Below, in pieces: positions 17,289 through 25,223 of a DNA stretch of 64,000 bases (its first letter is position 1; each line of letters begins with the position of its first letter). Made by a program: the position numbers and the translations under genes. The notes below the pieces were generated by a model that searched no databases, had not been told where the DNA came from, and saw nothing but the letters and a program-made list of their open reading frames with translations. This stretch comes from Streptomyces fumanus (GTDB lineage: Bacteria; Actinomycetota; Actinomycetes; Streptomycetales; Streptomycetaceae). Location of the stretch: assembly GCF_014655295.1 (NCBI RefSeq), contig NZ_BNBI01000004.1:434001-498000 (forward strand), given 5' to 3'.

Positions 17289-18218
17289 TCAGGGTGTGAT
17301 GACGAGCTTGCCGCCTTTGGAACCAGTGCGGCGCTCGAACTCCGCGAGGGCCGGGATGGCACTGTCGAGTGGCACCACGCCGGCAACGGGGATCCGAAGG
17401 AATCCCTGTTCGGCAGCCCGCACCATCTGCTCGACATCGGCCCGGTCCGGGTTGGCGACCAGCACCTCGTAGGGCCCCGGCAGGGCGGCTCGTACGAATT
17501 TCGCCGGCGCGGGCCGGATGTCGACGATGTGGCCGCCTGGCTTGACCATCGTTTTGGCCGATTTGAGCGGCAACTGGCCCGAGGTGTCGAGAATGACGTC
17601 GAACTGCCGGGCGTAGCGGCTCGGATCGAAGTCGAACTCGACGATCGGAGAGAGCCCGAGGCCGTGAGCCTCCTGAACGGCGGTGTCACGGCAACTGCCG
17701 CCGACCGAGGCACCCAGCATCTTGGCGAGTTGGACGGCCGACCGGCCGACCGCGCCGAGCGCACCGGCGACGAAGACGGATTGCCCGGCCTTCAGCCGGC
17801 CGTTCTTGGTCAGCGCCAGGTACGCGGTGATGGCGGGCGTCGGGAGTGCGGCGGCCTCGTCCCATGACAGGTTCCTCGGCTTGCGCACGACCGACTTCTC
17901 CTCGACGAGGACCACCTCGGCAAACGCCCCGGCCGCCTTGATGCCCGCCGCCCCGATGACCTCGTCACCGGGGCGAACCTGGGTGACACCGTCGCCGACC
18001 GCCTCGACGATGCCCGCGAAGTCGTGCCGCAGTGCTCGAGGGAACTTGCGGCCGGTGACCAGTTTCAGTCTGCCCTGGCGGATGCCGATGTCCATCGGGT
18101 TGAGGGCCGCCGCCTTGACACGGACCAGGACCTCGCCTCTGCCGGGCCGAGCCGGCTGGAACTCCTCCAGTCGCATGACGTCGGGGCCGCCGTACTCGTG
18201 GTACTGGATGCGCTTCAT
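17289..18218 (-). CDS. zinc-independent medium-chain oxidoreductase (quinone reductase-like)
   Basis: 309 residues. The GroES-like half carries VRVKAAALNPMDIGIRQG near residue 33, and the NADPH-binding half has VFVAGALGAVGRSAVQLAKMLGA-type glycine motif near residue 143. The catalytic zinc ligands of alcohol dehydrogenases are absent, which fits NADPH:quinone oxidoreductase-type members. It lies downstream of a tetR gene in the same direction, with two operator-like palindromes between them, so the TetR protein most likely controls it. A role in removing reactive quinones or enones is the usual assumption. Confidence 0.87.
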   Translation of the reverse strand: MKRIQYHEYGGPDVMRLEEFQPARPGRGEVLVRVKAAALNPMDIGIRQGRLKLVTGRKFPRALRHDFAGIVEAVGDGVTQVRPGDEVIGAAGIKAAGAFAEVVLVEEKSVVRKPRNLSWDEAAALPTPAITAYLALTKNGRLKAGQSVFVAGALGAVGRSAVQLAKMLGASVGGSCRDTAVQEAHGLGLSPIVEFDFDPSRYARQFDVILDTSGQLPLKSAKTMVKPGGHIVDIRPAPAKFVRAALPGPYEVLVANPDRADVEQMVRAAEQGFLRIPVAGVVPLDSAIPALAEFERRTGSKGGKLVITP

Positions 18219-18238
18219 GTCGCCGTCCTCCCCTGTTG

Positions 18239-18255
18239 ATGTCCCTCAGTGACAT
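18239..18255. promoter_or_regulatory. TetR operator site 1 (MDR gene promoter)
   Basis: ATGTCCCTCAGTGACAT, a near-perfect 17-base palindrome 20 bases before the MDR oxidoreductase start. It matches the sites at 18304 and 18914 with the pattern ATGTCYCTSAGWGACAT. Confidence 0.75.
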
Positions 18256-18303
18256 CAAACTAGCGGCAGTACTGCGCCATGGCCATCGTCGACAACGTGA
18301 TTA

Positions 18304-18320
18304 ATGTCTCTGAGAGACAT
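18304..18320. promoter_or_regulatory. TetR operator site 2
   Basis: ATGTCTCTGAGAGACAT is a perfect 17-base palindrome around a central G. It lies between the end of tetR and the MDR gene, 65 bases from site 1 (about six helical turns). Confidence 0.75.
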
Positions 18321-18322
18321 GG

Positions 18323-18892
18323 CTAGTGCGCGGCATTGAGTGCCCGTAGCGCGGCCGTCGTCTCGGTGATAATCAGCGGCAGGGACCGTGTCTCGCCGTC
18401 GGCCAGCCACTGCGTGAACGCCGTCCTGAAGATGAGGACGCCGGACTCGGCCGCGAGGGTGGCCGCGAGATCGGGGACGCCCCGTTCCCGCATCGCGTCG
18501 CCGACGCTGCGGGCGAGGACGGCGAACTTCTGGCGCTCTCGCTCCAGCAGCGCCGGCTCCGCATCGATGATCGCCTGACGCGCCCGCGCCTGCTCTCTCG
18601 GCAGATGCGTGAAGGTGTCGGCCGCGCGGGCCAGCGCCAGCCCGATGAGCCCCATCGGTGACTCGCCGGGGGGCGCCTCGGTCACCCCGGCGACCAGATC
18701 GGCTTCGATGCGGTCCTGACCGGCGAAGAAAACGTCCCTCTTGTCAGGGAAATGCCGGAAGAAAGTCCGGCGGTTCAGTCCGACGGCTTCCGCGATCTCC
18801 GCTGCCGTCGTCCGCTCGAAACCCTGCCGAGTGACCAGTTCCAGCGCCGCGTTCTGCAGGCGCGCCTGTGCGTCAGGTTCCCATCGAGCCAC
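18323..18892 (-). CDS. TetR-family transcriptional regulator
   Basis: 189 residues from a GTG with GGAGG five bases upstream. Longer in-frame starts extend across the operator and have no ribosome site. The HTH is ERTTAAEIAEAVGLNRRTFFRHFPDKRD (near residues 24-51, quoted in part), with the hallmark FFRHFPDK. The C-terminal helical domain would bind the inducer. Three matching palindromes, one before this gene and two before the MDR gene, support control of both genes by this protein. Confidence 0.88.
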   Translation of the reverse strand: MARWEPDAQARLQNAALELVTRQGFERTTAAEIAEAVGLNRRTFFRHFPDKRDVFFAGQDRIEADLVAGVTEAPPGESPMGLIGLALARAADTFTHLPREQARARQAIIDAEPALLERERQKFAVLARSVGDAMRERGVPDLAATLAAESGVLIFRTAFTQWLADGETRSLPLIITETTAALRALNAAH

Positions 18893-18913
18893 GTATTCCT
18901 CCACCCGACTTTG

Positions 18914-18930
18914 ATGGCACTCCGAGACAT
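18914..18930. promoter_or_regulatory. TetR operator site 3 (tetR promoter, degenerate)
   Basis: ATGGCACTCCGAGACAT agrees with the two downstream palindromes at 14 of 17 positions and keeps the right half-site. It lies 22 bases before the tetR start codon, where it would give autoregulation. Confidence 0.6.
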
Positions 18931-19079
18931 CGTACGTCGGATCAAGATGTCCGCAGGTGAGCGCGTGCGGCACGAGGCCGGGCGGTGGGGTGCACGCGGC
19001 ACCGAGTGTCGTTGGCACCTGACCCCGGGCGGACGGTGCCGGTATCAGCCAGGCACCGAGGTGGGCGCCCGTCCGGCCG

Positions 19080-19193
19080 TCACACGTCGCCGGAGCTATT
19101 CTGCAGCAGCCATGACACGACGGCTCGTACGGCACCCGAGACCGCCGCACCGAGCAGAGCGAGCGCTGCCTTGAGCGTGTACCTGCGGTTCAT
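19080..19193 (-). CDS. small hydrophobic peptide gene
   Basis: A 37-codon frame reading MNRRYTLKAALALLGAAV followed by SGAVRAVVSWLLQNSSGDV. GAAAGGGA lies seven bases before its ATG, a good Streptomyces ribosome site. The Arg/Lys head followed by about 22 hydrophobic residues predicts a membrane peptide or a short signal-like sequence. It lies divergently just upstream of the large NB-ARC protein gene, 43 bases away. No homologue comes to mind. It could be a leader, a toxin-like peptide or a chance frame. Confidence 0.45.
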   Translation of the reverse strand: MNRRYTLKAALALLGAAVSGAVRAVVSWLLQNSSGDV

Positions 19194-19236
19194 GGTCGTT
19201 CCCTTTCCGATGCGGGCGCGGGCCCGGAGCTGACCG

Positions 19237-22200
19237 GTGACGACCACGACTCTCCGGGCACCGGGCGGTGTTGCTCCAGGAGCTACGCGTTGTGAATCCT
19301 GTGGGACACGGCGCCGGCACGGCCGGGGGAGAGGGGAGCGGGGACGAGTGGAGCGTCAGGTACCGGCGGACGAGGAGTCCGGCGCGACGGTGCCGGGTGA
19401 ACTGCTTCCGCACGACGACACGACGGATCGCGTCGGCGCGAGCATCGGCCTGCGCCCCCTCACGGCGGATCTCGGCCCCGAACGCCGCGCCCTGGCGATC
19501 GAGCTGCGCCGGTCCTTCACCGTCCTCGGGCTGTCTGTGCGCGCCTACGCCGCCGCACGGCATCACAGCGCCAGCAGCGTTAGCCGCTATCTGAGTGGTG
19601 AGACCGTCGCACCGGACCACTTCGTCGCCACGCTGATGGACGACGTCGGCCGGACACTGGGCCGCCCGATGTCGGTTCAGGCCCGCGCCCGGATGACCGG
19701 CCTGCAACGGACGGCGCTACGAGCGACGGACAGCCGTTCCTGGAAGGTGCAGGACCTCGAGGACCGACTCGCCGCTGCCCTGCAGGACGCCCAGGTCGCC
19801 AGGACCCAGGCCGACGCGGTGGCCACGCTGCTGCGTCTGGAGCGGGAACGGGCCGCGGGGCTGGAAGCGGAGCGGCAGGAACTCGCCGTGGCCGTGGCCG
19901 CCCATCAGGCGGAGGACACCGAGGTCGAGGTGGTGCGGGCGGAGCAACACCGGGTGCGCGCCGAGCGTGACGCACTGCTCCGCCGGGTCGCCGACCTGGA
20001 GGCCGCCCTCGATGCGGCCGAGCAATGTGTCGCGCGCACCGAGCAGCGCTGCGCGCGGAGGGAACGCGAACTCCTCGCCGCCGAGGCGGAGGCCGCCGCC
20101 GGACAGGACCGCGACCGGCAACGGCAGGAGGCCGGACACGTCCGGCTGCGCGCCGCCGCCGTACGGGACCGGGAAGCGGCGCCCGCGACGTCGTACGCGA
20201 CCGGACGCGGTCTGGAAATGGCTCCTGCCGTCACCATCGTCGACGGCGACCCCGACCGGGGCTGGGCCGAGGAACTGAGCTCCACCTTCCAGACGCAGGG
20301 GCACTTCGTCACGGTCGTGCCGTGGAACCCGAGGGTGAAACGGAACCCCGGGCCGTTGCTGGAGCAGGTGATGGCAAGGCAGCCCGGACCGGTACTGCTG
20401 CTGCTGAACGCCATGCACCTCACCAGGGCGGAGATCACGGACGATCACTGGGACCAGGTCTTGTCCCGGTTCACCGCCGAGCAGCGCGTCCGTCTCGCTG
20501 TCGTGTGGGTAGGGCCCTCCGATTCCCTCCCCGCGCCCCTCGAGGCCCTGCGCGCGTGCCAGTTGACGGACGATCTCGCCAGGGACGATGTCCAGGCACG
20601 CGTACGAGCGCTCCTCGACCGGTCCGGGCAGGGCGCTTTCCGCGCGACCCCGCGCGTGTGGGGCGGCGTGCCGAACCGGAACGCCGCCTTCACCGGGCGC
20701 GATGCGCTCCTCGGCAACACCCGCCGGCTGCTCCGGGAGGCGCGCGTGGTCACGCTGTACGGCATGCCGGGCATCGGCAAGACGCAGATGGCCACTGAGT
20801 ACGCCCACCGTTTCAGCGGCGAGTACGACATCGTGTGGTGGATCCCTGCGGGGCCGGGCAGCGCCGTGGGGCAGGGGTTCGCCGGACTCGCCCGGGCCCT
20901 CGCCCTCCGCGCCGGCGTGCGGTTCACCACGCAGGTGGCCGCCGCCCGGGACGCGCTGCGCGGCGGCGTGCCGTACCGGCGCTGGCTGCTGGTGCTGGAC
21001 GGTGCGGACGAACCGGACGAGGTAGCGGGCATGGTGCCGGAGGGCCCCGGCCACGTACTGATCACCTCACGCAACCCGGAGTGGAGCGAGCACGGCAGCA
21101 CCCTGCTGGACGTGTGCGGGTACAAGCGTGACGAGTCCGTGGCCTTCCTTCATCACCGGGCCCCGCACCTGCCCGGCACCGAGGCGGACAGGCTGGCCGA
21201 CGCGGTGGGGGATCTGCCACTGCTGCTCGACCAGGCCGCCCTCCGGCTCCAGGAGTCGGGCCTGCCGGACGAGGAAAGCACGGAGCTCCTCGGTACCACG
21301 CTCGACCTCGGTGACCTGCCCGTCTCCTCCGGCTACCCGGTGCCCTTCGTCACCTTGTGGTCAGAAGTGCTGGACAGGCTCCGCACCACGGCCCCCGAAG
21401 CCCACGACCTGCTGCGCCTGTGCGCGTTCTTCGCTCCCGGCCCCGTCCCCGTGCATCTCCTCGATCAGATGCCCCGCCGCGAGCTGCCCGGAGGGATCGC
21501 CGCCCTGCTCGACGAACCGCGCCGGTGGAACAGGGCCGTCCACGCGCTGCGCCGGTGCTCCGCGGTCCGTACGGAGCCCGACGACACGACCGGCCGGACG
21601 ATGTCCCTGCACCCCGTGGTGCAGCGCATCGTGCGCGACGCGATGCCGGAGGCGGAGCGGGACGGGCTCGCCGGCGTGGCACGGCGCGCGCTCGCTGCGG
21701 CGGACCCCGGCGAGCCCGCGGACATCACGACGTGGCCGCGGTACGCGGATGTCCTGCCCCATCTGCGCCACGCGGACGCTCACCTCGGCGACGGCTCCGA
21801 CGAGCGGCGGCTGATCCGCAACTGCCTCGTCAACCTGAGACTGTCGGGGCGGTGGGCGGCCGGCGTCGAACTCGGCGAACAGGCCCTGCAGGCCCTGCGC
21901 GACCGAACCGGCGGCGATGACGATCCGGCCGTCTGGAACCTCATTCACCAGTACACGCCCTTGCTGTGCGCCCTCGGCGACTACCGCAGGGCCGAGGAGC
22001 TCGACCGCGCCGCCGCGGAGAGCGCCGCCCGCGTCGCGGGACTCCAGGACCCACGGTACGTCCAGGCGACGGCCCGCGTGAGCGCCGCTCTCCTCGGCAG
22101 CGGGGCCTACAGCGACGCCGTCCCCGGGCTGACGGCCGCAGCGGAGACTTTTGCCAGGCTCTTCGGCGAGACCGATCTCCGGACGGTGGACGCCCAGCTC

Positions 22201-23124
22201 CGCCTCGCTGTGGCGTACCGCGTGCTCGGCGACTACGGACGGGCCCTCCGACTGGACGGGAAATGCGTCGACGTGTACCGGCGGCAGGTGGGCCGGCACG
22301 ACATGAGCTGCCTGGTGGCGGAGACGCACTACGCCGTCGACCTGCGGCTGCTGGGCCAGTACCCCGAGGCGACCTCCGTCCAGCGCCCAGTCGTGGATGC
22401 CGCCCGTCACCTCCTGGGCCGGGACCACCCCGTGACGCTGCGCGCCGAACACTCCCTCGGCCTGTGCCTGCTGGAGCAGGGGGACCGGACCGCAGCGGGT
22501 GGCCTGATGGCCGGCGCGCTGAGACGGGCCCGGGACACCGTGGGCGAGCAGAGCCCACTGGCGCTGGTGTTCGCGTCCAGCCTGAGCTGCTTCCAGCGGG
22601 CGTACGGCGACCTCGACATGGCCGCCGAACTGAGTGCCCGGGTCGTTGCCCACTGTGAGGCGCGGTTCGACGAGGGTCATCCCTGGATCGCCGGAGCCCG
22701 CGCCAACCACGGGCTCGTTCTGCTGGCGAGCGCAGACCTCACCAGGGCGCGGGCCCTGCTCGAGCAGGCGCTGAAGGACATGCGCGCAGCGGTGGGCGAG
22801 GACCATCCCTGGACGCTGGGCTGCGCGGTCGGCACTTCAGTGGTGCGCGACGAACTGGGGCGGAAAGAAGCCGCCGTCGCCCTGAGCCAGGACACCGCCG
22901 ACCGGGCCGTCACGCTCCTGGGCAGCGGCCATCCGCTGAGCCTGCAGGCGCGCCTGGCCCACGCCGCCACGCTGCGCTCGTCTTCGCCAGGTGCGCCGAG
23001 TCACCAGCTCGAGAGGGAGACGCTCGCGGATCTCGCGGCCCTGTGGGGAGCCGACGACGAGCGGACCCTCGCCGCTCGCCGACGGGCCCGGGCGTACTGG
23101 AACTTCGAGCCGCAAGTCGTCTGA
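19237..23124 (+). CDS. HTH / coiled-coil / TIR-like / NB-ARC / TPR signalling protein
   Basis: 1295 residues from a GTG with GGAG seven bases upstream; a second GTG at 19348 is possible. Residues 85-135 look like a helix-turn-helix unit (SVRAYAAARHHSASSVSRYL). Residues 165-300 are a heptad coiled coil. Residues 325-460 resemble a TIR or flavodoxin-like fold (VTIVDGDPDRGWAEELSSTF). An NB-ARC ATPase follows with P-loop GMPGIGKTQ at 509-517, Walker B LLVLDGAD near 584 and ITSRNPEW. From about 800 to the end run tetratricopeptide repeats. The layout matches the STAND NTPases annotated as TPR proteins of FxSxx-COOH systems and plant-NLR-like bacterial sensors. Its role may be defence or development; no modified-peptide gene was seen nearby. 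Confidence 0.85.
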   Translation: MTTTTLRAPGGVAPGATRCESCGTRRRHGRGRGERGRVERQVPADEESGATVPGELLPHDDTTDRVGASIGLRPLTADLGPERRALAIELRRSFTVLGLSVRAYAAARHHSASSVSRYLSGETVAPDHFVATLMDDVGRTLGRPMSVQARARMTGLQRTALRATDSRSWKVQDLEDRLAAALQDAQVARTQADAVATLLRLERERAAGLEAERQELAVAVAAHQAEDTEVEVVRAEQHRVRAERDALLRRVADLEAALDAAEQCVARTEQRCARRERELLAAEAEAAAGQDRDRQRQEAGHVRLRAAAVRDREAAPATSYATGRGLEMAPAVTIVDGDPDRGWAEELSSTFQTQGHFVTVVPWNPRVKRNPGPLLEQVMARQPGPVLLLLNAMHLTRAEITDDHWDQVLSRFTAEQRVRLAVVWVGPSDSLPAPLEALRACQLTDDLARDDVQARVRALLDRSGQGAFRATPRVWGGVPNRNAAFTGRDALLGNTRRLLREARVVTLYGMPGIGKTQMATEYAHRFSGEYDIVWWIPAGPGSAVGQGFAGLARALALRAGVRFTTQVAAARDALRGGVPYRRWLLVLDGADEPDEVAGMVPEGPGHVLITSRNPEWSEHGSTLLDVCGYKRDESVAFLHHRAPHLPGTEADRLADAVGDLPLLLDQAALRLQESGLPDEESTELLGTTLDLGDLPVSSGYPVPFVTLWSEVLDRLRTTAPEAHDLLRLCAFFAPGPVPVHLLDQMPRRELPGGIAALLDEPRRWNRAVHALRRCSAVRTEPDDTTGRTMSLHPVVQRIVRDAMPEAERDGLAGVARRALAAADPGEPADITTWPRYADVLPHLRHADAHLGDGSDERRLIRNCLVNLRLSGRWAAGVELGEQALQALRDRTGGDDDPAVWNLIHQYTPLLCALGDYRRAEELDRAAAESAARVAGLQDPRYVQATARVSAALLGSGAYSDAVPGLTAAAETFARLFGETDLRTVDAQLRLAVAYRVLGDYGRALRLDGKCVDVYRRQVGRHDMSCLVAETHYAVDLRLLGQYPEATSVQRPVVDAARHLLGRDHPVTLRAEHSLGLCLLEQGDRTAAGGLMAGALRRARDTVGEQSPLALVFASSLSCFQRAYGDLDMAAELSARVVAHCEARFDEGHPWIAGARANHGLVLLASADLTRARALLEQALKDMRAAVGEDHPWTLGCAVGTSVVRDELGRKEAAVALSQDTADRAVTLLGSGHPLSLQARLAHAATLRSSSPGAPSHQLERETLADLAALWGADDERTLAARRRARAYWNFEPQVV

Positions 23125-23318
23125 GGGCATGCGGGTGTCAGTTGGCGGTGACAGGACCGAGCCGGCGGAGCGCACGGTCGACTGCAAGATCACCGCAGGA
23201 TCACAGAGCATTCCGACGGCATCGAGCGGGACGCGACGTCGTCGGTGACCCTGACCGAGCGGAGACATCAGCCACCGCGGCCAGGAGGGGGCGTGCCGTG
23301 GAAGCCGACCGCACCGGC

Positions 23319-23350
23319 CCGGTTCCGTACCCCTGCGCGTACGGGACCGG
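23319..23350. terminator. hairpin between convergent genes
   Basis: Arms of 12 bases at 23319-23330 and 23339-23350 pair with a single G-T wobble around an eight-base loop. It lies between the stops of the convergent NB-ARC and response-regulator genes and could end both transcripts. Confidence 0.5.
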
Positions 23351-23372
23351 ACCTCGCTGAGCGTGCCCGGAC

Positions 23373-24452
23373 TCATGGGCTGTGTTTCTCGAGGTAGATG
23401 GAGGTGAACACGGCGACCTTGGCGCGCAGGGCCCAGGGGTCGAAGGGCTTGCTGATGTAGTCGACAGCGCCGGCCGCGTATCCCCGCGCGGAGTGTTCCG
23501 AGTCCACGCCCATGGCGGTCAGGAAGATGATGGGGACGTCCCGGGTCCGGGGCCGGCGCTTGATGTGGGCACAGGTCTCGTAGCCATCCATCTCCGGCAT
23601 CTGTACGTCCATGATGATGACGGCGAAGTCGTCGTGGTCGAGCAACGCCTTGAGCGCCTCCCGGCCGGATGAGACGGTCACGAGCTCCTGGTCGAGCGTC
23701 GCGAGAACCGCGGTCATGGCGAGCAGGTTGTCCGGCTGGTCGTCCACGACGAGGATCTTGGGCATGCTCTGCGGCATGGCGGGCAGCCCGGCCGCCGTGG
23801 TTGCCTGCTCGACGGCGGCCAGTTGGCGTTCGAGCAGATCGCAGCGGCCCTCCGCCTCGGCACGTTGGGCCTGCGCCTCCCGAAGGTCCGAGCCGAGCCG
23901 CTCGACTTCCTGCTGGAGTTCGTCGCGTTCGGCGATGAGATCGGACACGTCCGGATGCGCCGACGCCAGTTCGTCCGCCCGTTTCTGTGCCGCGATGCGG
24001 TCGGCCTTCAAATGGTTGAGCCGTGTTTCGAGGTCGGCGATCCGCTGCGTCCGGTCCAGCAGAGCGTCGCCCAGGACATCACCGCGGACGCTGGAGCGCC
24101 GGGAGACCCGGTCGGCGTCGGCCAGTTGCTGCTCCAGGATCTCCACCGCGTGCTTGGGGGAGGAGGCCGCGTCCACGGCCGTTCCGTACAGACCGCGTAC
24201 CAGTTCGATGGCCTCCGTGGTGACCGCCGTCCCGCGGTACTCGGCCACGTCCGCGAAAAGGTCGCTGATCACTTGCCAGGGAGGTAACCGGGTGCCGTTC
24301 AGGTAGCGCGAGACGGTGCCCGGGTCGAGCCTGCGCCGTGCCGCGTACCGCCGGACGGAGACCTGTAGTCCTTCGAACAGTTCTCGCAGAGCCTGGGCGA
24401 GTGCGCGTGAGGCGTCGTTGAGGTCGTCCCCCAGAGGCCGCAGCTCAGCCAT
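23373..24452 (-). CDS. HTH / coiled-coil / response-regulator receiver protein
   Basis: 359 residues. Residues 18-60 form a helix-turn-helix unit (VSVRRYAARRRLDPGTVSRY) that aligns well with residues 85-125 of the NB-ARC protein at 19237. Residues 100-215 are a long coiled coil. Residues 231-355 are a CheY-like receiver with acidic pair D237-D238, phospho-acceptor D282 in IIMDVQMPEMDG, and K335. A C-terminal receiver on a DNA-binding-like N-terminus is the reverse of normal response-regulator order. Its ATG overlaps the stop of a small membrane-protein gene (ATGGCTGA), so the pair is coupled. No histidine kinase is adjacent. Confidence 0.85.
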   Translation of the reverse strand: MAELRPLGDDLNDASRALAQALRELFEGLQVSVRRYAARRRLDPGTVSRYLNGTRLPPWQVISDLFADVAEYRGTAVTTEAIELVRGLYGTAVDAASSPKHAVEILEQQLADADRVSRRSSVRGDVLGDALLDRTQRIADLETRLNHLKADRIAAQKRADELASAHPDVSDLIAERDELQQEVERLGSDLREAQAQRAEAEGRCDLLERQLAAVEQATTAAGLPAMPQSMPKILVVDDQPDNLLAMTAVLATLDQELVTVSSGREALKALLDHDDFAVIIMDVQMPEMDGYETCAHIKRRPRTRDVPIIFLTAMGVDSEHSARGYAAGAVDYISKPFDPWALRAKVAVFTSIYLEKHSP

Positions 24453-24690
24453 TGTTCTCTCCCTCTCCGGCGCCGGGGTCCGAAGGCCCCGCGGGTCCGA
24501 TCGCGGTGGCCTCGGAGTCGATGAGACGGTTGAAGAACGGGACCGCCAGCCCCGCGGCGGCGAGCCCCGCGAGCAGGCTGCGCGGCGTGTTGTCCCCCGC
24601 CAGTGCCGTCAGCCCGCCAGCGGCCGCGCCGGCCAGCACGGCGAGGAGGAACACCAGCGTCGATCTCAGCGACAGCAGAGAACGGTCCAC
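24445..24690 (-). CDS. small two-helix membrane protein
   Basis: 81 residues from a GTG with GGAG six bases upstream; an ATG at 24702 would add four residues. Two hydrophobic segments, TLVFLLAVLAGAAAGGLTAL and SLLAGLAAAGLAVPFF, are joined by a short polar loop, and the tail is Gly/Glu-rich. Its stop overlaps the start of the receiver-domain gene by eight bases, so the two are made together. It may anchor or sense for that regulator, which is inference from position only. Confidence 0.7.
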   Translation of the reverse strand: MDRSLLSLRSTLVFLLAVLAGAAAGGLTALAGDNTPRSLLAGLAAAGLAVPFFNRLIDSEATAIGPAGPSDPGAGEGENNG

Positions 24691-24702
24691 CACACACTCC
24701 AT

Positions 24703-25223
24703 TCGTTCGACTGCGGAACCTGTTCACCCTCCCAGCGGATTGTGGAAGGGGGGCATCCAGAATGAACGAACCTCAGGGTGTTGCGGCCGGCGATCGGGGA
24801 AAGTGAGCGCTGCGGGGTTCCGCTGCAACGACCCGCCACTCCGTTCATAGGACGTACCGGCTGGTCACGGAGCCGCTGTGATCGCACGTTGCCGAGTGTT
24901 GCTCTGCAACGCTGCTGAAGTCCGGCAACGCGGCGGGAGTCTCGACTTCACCCGAACGGTGACCGGTGCGGCATCCGATCGGAACGACTCACGCCGTCGG
25001 CGGCCGGGCGGAGGGTGCGGCACGGTCGACGCACCGGTCCAGGGTGTCCTCACCTCTTCATCGGTTCGAGATGCCTGACCGGTTCCACGCCTCGCACGAA
25101 CGACCGCCCACCGAAGAGTGCCCATGGGCAACACGGTGAACGGTCGCTTCCGCTATCGCGGACTCAGGTGCGGGACAGCACGTTGAGCTGCCCCGGGAAA
25201 TCGGTCCCGAAGCAGCTCCCGTG
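24703..25223. other. intergenic region without a recognised gene
   Basis: About 520 bases upstream of the small membrane-protein gene and downstream of the CU044_5270 gene. Short open frames on both strands have neither ribosome sites nor domain-like composition. It should contain the promoter for the membrane/receiver pair. Confidence 0.4.

Noticed and set aside
19080..19193. Reading the small peptide as an FxSxx-COOH ribosomal peptide precursor for the NB-ARC/TPR gene
   Set aside because: Its C-terminus is NSSGDV, and no radical SAM maturase of that system is near.
23373..24452. Treating the HTH/receiver protein as an ordinary response regulator with a kinase in the locus
   Set aside because: The receiver is at the C-terminus and no kinase is adjacent; the nearest kinase, at 28.5 kb, already has its own overlapping regulator.
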